The notes under the pieces: model-generated
Told to the model about the DNA's origin: nothing
Databases searched by the model: none
The model's input: only the letters and a program-made list of their open reading frames with translations
Position numbers and translations under genes: made by a program
DNA from: an uncultured Opitutia bacterium
GTDB lineage: Bacteria; Verrucomicrobiota; Verrucomicrobiia; Opitutales; UBA953
Direction: 5' to 3'
Assembly (NCBI GenBank): GCA_903853185.1
Contig: CAINSX010000326.1
Coordinates: forward strand, 1 to 12,505
Length of the DNA: 12,505 bases
Shown: positions 7,141 through 12,505 of the stretch, piece by piece
Layout of the letters: each line of letters begins with the position of its first letter
How positions within the stretch are numbered: the first letter of the stretch is position 1

Positions 7141-8310
7141 ATGTCCGCTCTGACCCCGAAAAACGCCCTTCGCTGGCTGGCCATTATCGCCGGGGTCTCC
7201 TTGGTCGTCGGTGCGGCGGGTGCTGGCTTTCTATACGCCCTCGAATGGATCTCCCATACCTTCAACGACCACCGCTGGCTTTTGTTCACCCTGCCCGTGC
7301 TCGGCCTGCTGATGGTCTGGGTATATCAGGTGCCAGCCAAGGCCTCTGCTGGGGGCGTGAAGGCCCTCATCGCGCAGATCAAGGCTCCGACCGCCCCCCT
7401 GCCCGCCTCGATGGCTCCGGCCATCGTCGGCACGACCCTACTTTCTCATCTGGGTGGCGCCTCGGTCGGTCGTGAAGGTACCGCTCTCCAGATGGGGGGT
7501 GCATTGGCGGGACAGTTTACTCGCTGGTTCTCTTTCAACGAAGCCGAGCATCGTACATTACTGCTCTGCGGGGTCTCGGCCGGCTTCGCGGCCGTCTTCG
7601 GCACCCCGATCACCGCGGCCATCTTCGCCCTGGAGTTTGTCCGCCTGCGCAGTTGGGCGATCATTCCCTGCTTGGCCACAGCATTCCTGGCCGACTTGGT
7701 CGGTCGGAGCCTCTTGCACGTCAGGCACGCCAATTATCGCCTGCCCCTTCCTGCCGAATTCTCGTTCAGTGGATTAGGCGATGCCTTGGCCGTAGGTTTG
7801 GCCTGCGGACTCCTCGCTAGGCTCTACTTATACCTCCACCGCCGTAACAGCGCCGCCAAGTCCCTACCCAACATCTATGGGCGCATCCTGTTCGGCGGTA
7901 TCCTCTTCGTCTTTCTCGTCCAATTCGGACGCCTTTACGAATTCACCGGCCTTGGGCTCAACGTCATCAACGAATCCTTTGTCGAACCGATCGCTCCAGC
8001 GGTCTTCGCGCTCAAGTTTTTGCTCACCTTCCTTTGCGTCAGCTATGGTTTCCGCGGCGGCGAAGTGACGCCGCTGTTCTTCGTCGGCGCCACGCTAGGC
8101 AGTGCCGCCGCGTCCGTCCTCAGCCTGCCGCTCAGCATCTGCGCAGCCCTCGGCTTCGTCGGCGTCTTCGCTGGTGCCGGCGCCGTGCCGCTCGCCTGCG
8201 CGGTCATGGCCTGCGAACTCTTCGGTTGGTCGATCGGCGGCTACGCCCTGGTCGCGTGTGCGATCAGCTGGCTGGTGGCCGGACGCAAGGGACTCTACGA
8301 CGAAGCCTGA
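7141..8310 (+). CDS. CLC-family anion transporter, CLC-F (fluoride/proton antiporter)-like
   Basis: A 389-residue membrane protein of the CLC superfamily, shorter than E. coli ClcA, with about ten or more hydrophobic segments and no CBS domains. The gating-glutamate motif is GREGT at 110-114 (E112), in the context GGASVGREGTALQMGG, instead of the chloride-type GREGP. The chloride-site GSGIP motif is absent; SAGGVKAL (69-76) lies in its place. FGTPITAAIFALEF (153-166) and RGGEVTPLFFVGATLG (305-320) replace the usual GIFAP region. From memory of the family, these features fit the fluoride-exporting CLC-F clade, which would protect cells from fluoride; this was not checked by alignment. ATG 7141 is preferred to the GTG at 7096, which lies within the divergent spacer. 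The transporter is certain at family level. The ion specificity is inference. Confidence 0.9.
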   Translation: MSALTPKNALRWLAIIAGVSLVVGAAGAGFLYALEWISHTFNDHRWLLFTLPVLGLLMVWVYQVPAKASAGGVKALIAQIKAPTAPLPASMAPAIVGTTLLSHLGGASVGREGTALQMGGALAGQFTRWFSFNEAEHRTLLLCGVSAGFAAVFGTPITAAIFALEFVRLRSWAIIPCLATAFLADLVGRSLLHVRHANYRLPLPAEFSFSGLGDALAVGLACGLLARLYLYLHRRNSAAKSLPNIYGRILFGGILFVFLVQFGRLYEFTGLGLNVINESFVEPIAPAVFALKFLLTFLCVSYGFRGGEVTPLFFVGATLGSAAASVLSLPLSICAALGFVGVFAGAGAVPLACAVMACELFGWSIGGYALVACAISWLVAGRKGLYDEA

Positions 8311-8317
8311 ACAGGGC

Positions 8318-8414
8318 TCAGACGGTAAAGTCAAAAACCATCACGCGCTCAAGGTTTGGGACGACGATCTCCTTCACGCCCTCGTGCTCGGGGTGCGGGA
8401 GATAGCGGTCACGG
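8318..8414 (-). pseudogene. Headless 3' fragment of a Dabb (A/B barrel) gene
   Basis: Read on the - strand this encodes RDRYLPHPEHEGVKEIVV followed by PNLERVMVFDFTV and a TGA. That is almost the same as the C-terminus of the intact Dabb protein at 10109-10405. At DNA level 86 of 97 bases match by eye. Similarity stops abruptly at 8414, and further upstream the frame hits a stop (CTA on the + strand at 8450-8452) with no ATG. Most of the gene is therefore missing. Seven of the ten differing codons are synonymous, so the two copies diverged while under selection and truncation came later. It begins 8 bases after the CLC stop codon. Confidence 0.85.
8318..8414. repeat. Direct repeat copy A flanking mqo
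   Basis: This is the left copy of a 97-base direct repeat. Its partner is at 10109-10205 in the same orientation, 1,791 bases away, with 11 mismatches and no gap. Weaker similarity may continue left to TGAAC (8308 here, 10098 in the partner) with a one-base shift. Together the copies enclose the whole mqo gene. Confidence 0.85.
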
Positions 8415-8538
8415 GCCGACCAAGGGACTTGCCATGCGGGGGGTAAGGGCTATGCCTTGCAAAAGCCGCCCAGTGATTCCGCTGGCATCCCGACCTTACC
8501 ATTTTCCAACGTCCGTTAACCAACGCTCACCCAAACGA

Positions 8539-10056
8539 ATGTCTACCGCCACTCACGTTGAAGACCCCGATGTCATCCTGATTGGCAGCGGGGTGATGTC
8601 AGCCAATCTCGGAGCGATGCTGAAGCGGCTCGATCCGCGACTTTCCATCCAGCTCTATGAGGCCAGCGATGGCTTGGCACAGGAGAGTTCGGATGGCTGG
8701 AATAACGCCGGCACTGGGCACGCGGGGATCTGCGAGCTGAGTTACACGCCCAAGCGCGAGGCGGATGGCTCGGTGAAGGTGGCCAAGGTCATCGAGATCT
8801 TCGAGCAGTTCGAGCAATCGAAGCACTTCTGGAGCTACGCGGTAGCCAACGATATGGCCAGTCACCCGAGGGAATTCATCAATCCCGTCCCCCACATCAG
8901 CTTCGTGCATGGAGCTGACCAGGTGGAATTCCTCAAGGCCCGCCACGCCGGAATGTCGGCCCACCATTTCTTCCGGGAGATGGTCTTCACTACTGACCGC
9001 ACCACCCTTGCGAGTTGGGCGCCGCTCCTGGTCGAAGGTCGGGGCGACGAACCCATTGCCGCAACAAAGATGGACGGGGGCACAGATGTGAACTTTGGCG
9101 CAATCTCTCGCAAACTGCTAAGCTGGCTAGGACGGCAGGAGGGATGCGGCATCGCCTCCGGCCATCGCGTGATCGGCCTGCGTAGAAACAGCAAGGGCTG
9201 GGAAGTCCGCGTGAAGGAGTCAGCGACGGGGCTGGTTCGTACAAACCACGCTAAGTTCGTCTTTGTTGGCGCGGGCGGCGGCACGCTTCCGCTGCTACAG
9301 ATGTCCGGCATTCCGGAGGCAAAGGGCCTAGGCGGTTTCCCTATCGGCGGCCAGTGGCTCGTTTGCGACAATCCAGAAATCGTCGAGAAGCACCAGGCCA
9401 AGGTCTATGGTCAAGCGCTCGCCGCGGCCCCGACGATGGCTGTGCCGCACCTCGACACCCGCATCTTGGATGGCAGGAAAACGCTGCTTTTCGGTCCCTT
9501 CGCCGCCTGGACGACGAAGTTCCTGCACCAGCAGGGCCGCTACACCGACCTGCCCTTCTCCATTCGTCCGGACAACCTCACGACCCTCGTCAATATTGGC
9601 ATCCATAACCTCGACCTTGTCCGCTACCTCATCCAGCAGGGCACGCAGAGCATGCGGAACCGCATCGAGGTGCTGAAAATTTTCTATCCGGCCGCCCAGG
9701 CTGCGGATTGGAAGTTGATCGACGCAGGCATTCGGGTGCAGGCCATCAAGAAGACGGATGGTCAGGCCGGCATTGTCCACTACGGCACCGAGGTCATCAC
9801 CGATGCCGCTTGCAGCATCTCCGCGCTGCTCGGAGCCTCGCCTGGCGCCTCGGTCTCGGTAAACGTTGTGCTTGAGGTCATCAGGAAATGCTTCCCCGCC
9901 TTGCTCGCCAGCCCAGAGGGGCATGCGCGGATGAAGGCGATGATCCCGACCTTCGACCTGGATATCAAGCTCCCTGAGAACGCCGAGCAGTTCCGCGAGT
10001 ATAGCCAGCGAGCGGATGTGATCCTCGGGCTCCGGGCAAGCGGACCAGTGGATTAA
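8539..10056 (+). CDS. mqo: Malate:quinone oxidoreductase
   Basis: A 505-residue FAD enzyme that oxidises L-malate to oxaloacetate and passes electrons to the quinone pool. It is a peripheral inner-membrane TCA-cycle enzyme that can replace or assist NAD-malate dehydrogenase. The FAD motif ILIGSGVMSANLG is at residues 13-25. The family signature NNAGTGHAGICELSYTP is at 55-71, and a second dinucleotide-fold motif GAGGG is at 244-248. C-terminal ASPGASVSVNVVLEVI is also typical of Mqo. Length is normal. ATG 8539 is chosen because it places the FAD motif near the N-terminus; the open frame extends upstream to 8356 but runs through the Dabb relic and has no Mqo sequence. No other TCA gene is adjacent. 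It is bracketed by the Dabb direct repeats, so it may have arrived here by recombination. No Shine-Dalgarno sequence and no clear promoter were found in the 228-bp upstream spacer. Confidence 0.95.
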   Translation: MSTATHVEDPDVILIGSGVMSANLGAMLKRLDPRLSIQLYEASDGLAQESSDGWNNAGTGHAGICELSYTPKREADGSVKVAKVIEIFEQFEQSKHFWSYAVANDMASHPREFINPVPHISFVHGADQVEFLKARHAGMSAHHFFREMVFTTDRTTLASWAPLLVEGRGDEPIAATKMDGGTDVNFGAISRKLLSWLGRQEGCGIASGHRVIGLRRNSKGWEVRVKESATGLVRTNHAKFVFVGAGGGTLPLLQMSGIPEAKGLGGFPIGGQWLVCDNPEIVEKHQAKVYGQALAAAPTMAVPHLDTRILDGRKTLLFGPFAAWTTKFLHQQGRYTDLPFSIRPDNLTTLVNIGIHNLDLVRYLIQQGTQSMRNRIEVLKIFYPAAQAADWKLIDAGIRVQAIKKTDGQAGIVHYGTEVITDAACSISALLGASPGASVSVNVVLEVIRKCFPALLASPEGHARMKAMIPTFDLDIKLPENAEQFREYSQRADVILGLRASGPVD

Positions 10057-10108
10057 CCCTAAAAACTAACCCTTCGCCTGTTCGCCTGACGGCGCACTGA
10101 ACGGTTTC

Positions 10109-10205
10109 TCAGACCGTAAAGTCGAAGACCATCACGCGATCGAGGTTCGGGACGACGATCAGCTTCACGCGTTCGTGCTCGGGGTGCGGGAGATAGCGAT
10201 CACGG
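10109..10205. repeat. Direct repeat copy B flanking mqo
   Basis: This is the right copy of the 97-base direct repeat and forms the 3' end of the intact Dabb gene. Compared with copy A at 8318-8414 there are 11 substitutions in ten codons, seven of them synonymous. The non-synonymous ones change E to D, E to L and G to R in this copy relative to copy A. Confidence 0.85.
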
Positions 10206-10405
10206 CTCTGCGGGGTGTCGAAGGTCATGACGAAACCGTGCGTGAAGCCGTCGTTGAGGCCTTCGTCGCTCTGGTAGACGCCGTGCTGCATGGAAAGCAG
10301 GCCGGGGATCTTGCCGACCATACCGCGCATCTCGGCGAAGCAGGTGTCGATCTGGGCCGGGGTGACACCCTGCTTGAAGACGAAAGTTCCGTAGTGGTAG
10401 ACCAT
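10109..10405 (-). CDS. Dabb (stress-responsive A/B barrel) domain protein
   Basis: A small cytoplasmic-looking protein of 98 residues consisting of one Dabb domain, a dimeric ferredoxin-like alpha/beta barrel. It starts MVYHYGTFVFKQGVTPAQID, the expected first strand and helix. It contains HGFVMTFDTP and PHPEHERVK, the strand and His-bearing helix common in the family, and ends in VMVFDFTV. There is no signal peptide. ATG at 10403-10405 is preferred over an in-frame TTG 39 bases upstream, because the domain begins at this Met and the extra residues are proline-rich and unlike the family. The molecular role of most bacterial Dabb proteins is unknown. It lies 56 bases downstream of the cytochrome/ThuA gene on the same strand and may be co-transcribed. 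Its 3' end is duplicated at 8318-8414. Confidence 0.88.
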   Translation of the reverse strand: MVYHYGTFVFKQGVTPAQIDTCFAEMRGMVGKIPGLLSMQHGVYQSDEGLNDGFTHGFVMTFDTPQSRDRYLPHPEHERVKLIVVPNLDRVMVFDFTV

Positions 10406-10412
10406 GGGATTA

Positions 10413-10449
10413 GGGGGCAAGGTGACAGGGGGACGCGGTGACAAGGGGG
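10413..10449. repeat. Short G-run/GGTGACA repeat
   Basis: Three GGGGG runs (10413-10417, 10428-10432, 10445-10449) alternate with two copies of GGTGACA (10421-10427 and 10437-10443), a period of about 16 bases. The repeat lies in the spacer between the cytochrome/ThuA gene and the Dabb gene, just upstream of the Dabb start. Its role is unknown. It could be a dispersed repeat, a G-rich secondary structure or a slippage product. Confidence 0.5.
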
Positions 10450-10461
10450 CGAAACAGGAAC

Positions 10462-12504
10462 TTACTTCTGCGACACCCAGGTGAGGGAGTTCAGGAGGAG
10501 CTGCCTGTAGGCCGGGTGGTCGTGCGACTTCTCGTCGTGACCAAGGGCGATACAGACGACCTTGGTGCCGGGATACTTAACGGTCCAGACGGACGGCAAG
10601 ATGTTCGACAGGCCTTCCTTGGGAGTCTGACGCGGAATGGTGCCAAGCACTTCGGCGCCTTCGGGTCGGGTCAGCTCGATGTTATAGCTCTCGTCGTTGA
10701 CCACGAAGGTGGCGGGGACGCCTTTCATGATCGGGTGCTCGGGCTTAGTCACGGTGAAGGTGAAATCACTGTGTCCATGGTTGCGCGAACCGCCGCAGAT
10801 AAACTCGTCGTTATACTTGGTCTCGAGCGGCCAGTTGTACCAGGTGGCCGCATGCAGGAGGAGGATGCCCTTCCCGGCAGCGGCGAAGTCACGGATGGCC
10901 TTCTGGAACTCCGGCGTACCGAACTGACCATGATTACCGCTAAAGACGAACAGGTCGGCCTGCGGCAGCAGCGCGAGGGTTTCCTTCAGATTAGGCGTCG
11001 AGGCGACATCGTAACCGGCGGCCTTGGCGGTCAGCGCATCGGTGCCAAGGAAGAACGCAGGGAAGTTATGCGAGCTACCGGCGCCGGCGAAGAGCACGCG
11101 GAGCTGGCCAGCCTTACGCGGACCGAACGACTGACCGAAGGCCTGGGTAGTCTTCGGGTTATCCTTAGGCAGCAGGTCGCTCGGTCCGTCGTTGGCCTTG
11201 GCTTTCTTGCCGGACTTGGGTGCAGGCTCGTCCTTGCCGCGAGGCGGATTAGGGGGACCACCGATCTCGATGGTGACGGCCACGGTGGTCGGGGCGACCT
11301 CGGTGTCCGCGGAACTCAGCACGAGCTTATCGATGATCTCATCGCTCTCGACAGGAATCCAGAGCGTGCGCACCTGACGGCCATCGCCAGTCAAGAGCTG
11401 ACGCGCCGACTTGGATCCGGGCACATCGCCGGTACCGTTGTAATCGGCGAAGTCGCGACCACCATAGAAGACCTTCTTCTGCACCTTGCCGCTGAGGAAA
11501 TGCACTTCGGCGATCATGGCGATGGCGTCATGAGCTCCCCAGCCGCCGACGGCGCCGAGGAAGTGGATACGATTGGCGATGGAGCCGACGGGAATCTCCA
11601 CCTTCTGGGCAAAGGACTTCGAATAGACACCTTTACCATTGCCGCCCTTGAGGACGATGACGTTCAGGCCGTCCTTGGCGGTCTTGGGGTCGACGACCTT
11701 ATACGGGACGCCGTTGGATTCGACTTTGCCGAACTGGGCGAACGGCAAGGTGTCACGCTTGGCTTCCTTGCTGGCGTAAAGGCCGGTGTTCGTCGAGGCG
11801 GTGAAAGCCGCGCGAAGATCAAGTAAGCGGAAGCGGCCGACAGTCTCGCCTTCGGGGCTGATGGCGACGCTCCGAAGATAGGCGATGACGTTACGCAGTC
11901 CCTCGGCGCCGAGAGACTCGAAACCTTCGGGCATCAGGGAGTTCGGCGACCGCTCGCGGCTGACGATCTCAACGACCTTGAGTTCGGCCGACAAGCCGCC
12001 GGGCAGCTTGAGCTTCACGAAGGTGGGGTTCTCACTTCCGATGAGGGCGGAATACTGGGTGCCGTCCTTCATCTTAAAGTTCCAGGTGCGATGCTCGTCG
12101 TCGACCATGCGATTGGGATCAACGATATGAACCAGGAGCTCGGCAGCGGGATGGGAGCCGATGCCTTGCAGGTTCGGACCGAAGTCATTGCCGACGTTGC
12201 CGATCTTATGGCAGGTCTGACAAACCCCGGCGAAGAGCTCCTTGCCCTTGGCGATGTCGCCCGGCTTCTCGACCTCAGGACGCAGCTTCGCAACGAGATC
12301 ATCCTTGGCGGGGCTGCTACCCGCATTGAGTTTAGAGAGAATAGCGGCGGCGCGCTTGGCCACGGCTTCATCCGGATGACGGACGAGCTGCGAGACCTGC
12401 ATGGGCCCGAGCTGCATCGCGGAGAGCGACTTGGCTTCCAAGGCGTCGAGGACGAGCCCGGCCCATTCGGTGCGACCGACGAGGGCGGAGAAAAGCGTGG
12501 AACG
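10462..12504 (-). CDS. Secreted-type cytochrome c / ThuA multidomain protein (5' partial)
   Basis: The frame is open to the window's right edge, so the N-terminus is missing; 680 residues are visible. The TTG at 12441 is internal. Numbering from that TTG: residues 1-45 look like the end of helical HEAT-type repeats (HPDEAVAKRAAAILSKL). A cytochrome c domain follows, with heme motif CQTCH at 74-78 (12208-12222) and a likely axial methionine in LMPEGF at 169-174. Residues about 200-395 are beta-rich and resemble carbohydrate-binding (NPCBM-like) jelly rolls. A Pro/Lys-rich linker (396-430) leads to a ThuA domain at about 447-657, a glutamine-amidotransferase-like fold, with FSGNHGQFGTP and LLLHAATWYNWP. 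The role is probably periplasmic electron transfer joined to sugar binding or processing; this is inference. The missing part may hold a signal peptide and a dehydrogenase-type beta-propeller, as in PVC-type heme proteins. A long + strand open frame over it is a shadow. Confidence 0.9.
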   Translation of the reverse strand, partial: RSTLFSALVGRTEWAGLVLDALEAKSLSAMQLGPMQVSQLVRHPDEAVAKRAAAILSKLNAGSSPAKDDLVAKLRPEVEKPGDIAKGKELFAGVCQTCHKIGNVGNDFGPNLQGIGSHPAAELLVHIVDPNRMVDDEHRTWNFKMKDGTQYSALIGSENPTFVKLKLPGGLSAELKVVEIVSRERSPNSLMPEGFESLGAEGLRNVIAYLRSVAISPEGETVGRFRLLDLRAAFTASTNTGLYASKEAKRDTLPFAQFGKVESNGVPYKVVDPKTAKDGLNVIVLKGGNGKGVYSKSFAQKVEIPVGSIANRIHFLGAVGGWGAHDAIAMIAEVHFLSGKVQKKVFYGGRDFADYNGTGDVPGSKSARQLLTGDGRQVRTLWIPVESDEIIDKLVLSSADTEVAPTTVAVTIEIGGPPNPPRGKDEPAPKSGKKAKANDGPSDLLPKDNPKTTQAFGQSFGPRKAGQLRVLFAGAGSSHNFPAFFLGTDALTAKAAGYDVASTPNLKETLALLPQADLFVFSGNHGQFGTPEFQKAIRDFAAAGKGILLLHAATWYNWPLETKYNDEFICGGSRNHGHSDFTFTVTKPEHPIMKGVPATFVVNDESYNIELTRPEGAEVLGTIPRQTPKEGLSNILPSVWTVKYPGTKVVCIALGHDEKSHDHPAYRQLLLNSLTWVSQK

Positions 12505-12505
12505 G

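Noticed and set aside
8356..8538. An extended N-terminus for Mqo starting at 8356
   Set aside because: The extension runs through the Dabb relic and does not resemble Mqo. The FAD motif fits ATG 8539.
10057..10108. A terminator between mqo and the Dabb gene
   Set aside because: CGCC/GGCG makes only a 4-bp stem without a T-run on either strand.
10406..10444. A TTG start for the Dabb protein at 10444
   Set aside because: The added residues are proline-rich and outside the domain. ATG at 10405 gives the normal domain length.
10438..11826. A 462-codon + strand open frame opposite the ThuA/cytochrome gene
   Set aside because: It is low-complexity, rich in Gly, Arg, Asp and Leu, with no family resemblance. 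The - strand product is clearly conserved.

Overview
The window looks like chromosomal DNA from a moderately GC-rich member of the Verrucomicrobiota, perhaps an Opitutae-like lineage. This placement is an inference from gene content, not a database match. The pointers are NIPSNAP-fold and Dabb-fold proteins, Tat-exported Gfo/Idh/MocA and FAD oxidoreductases, a protein joining cytochrome c to a ThuA domain, and G-poor start-codon leaders without Shine-Dalgarno sequences. No tRNA, rRNA, CRISPR array, transposase or phage gene was seen.

Left block (1-4205, + strand): a tightly packed operon for an RbsABC-type sugar importer. It holds the ATPase (5' end cut by the window), the permease and a substrate-binding lipoprotein. 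A secreted protein with two NIPSNAP domains follows. Gaps between these genes are 1-9 bases, and a strong intrinsic terminator closes the operon. The imported substrate cannot be read from sequence; a sugar or polyol is expected from the family.

Middle block (4206-7140): a Tat-exported FAD-dependent oxidoreductase (+) converges on a Tat-exported Gfo/Idh/MocA oxidoreductase (-). Both are probably periplasmic redox enzymes of carbohydrate metabolism. A 21-bp inverted repeat lies upstream of the FAD gene. A nested inverted repeat fills the 56-bp divergent spacer between the Gfo/Idh/MocA gene and the next gene.

Right-centre block (7141-10405): a short CLC-family transporter resembling the fluoride/proton antiporter clade, then malate:quinone oxidoreductase (mqo), then a small Dabb (stress-responsive A/B barrel) gene on the - strand. 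The mqo gene is bracketed by two direct copies of the Dabb gene's 3' end, about 89% identical over 97 bases. The copy beside the CLC gene is a headless pseudogene. This is the clearest trace of rearrangement in the window.

Right end (10462-12504, - strand): a large secreted-type protein, cut at its N-terminus by the window edge. It carries a CxxCH cytochrome c domain, a central beta-rich region and a C-terminal ThuA domain. The Dabb gene lies 56 bases downstream on the same strand, so the two may be co-transcribed.

No clearly new multi-gene system is evident. The most interesting signals are the Dabb relic around mqo, the CLC-F-like transporter without a visible fluoride riboswitch, two undescribed inverted repeats in promoter positions, and the absence of Shine-Dalgarno sequences at all eight visible starts.
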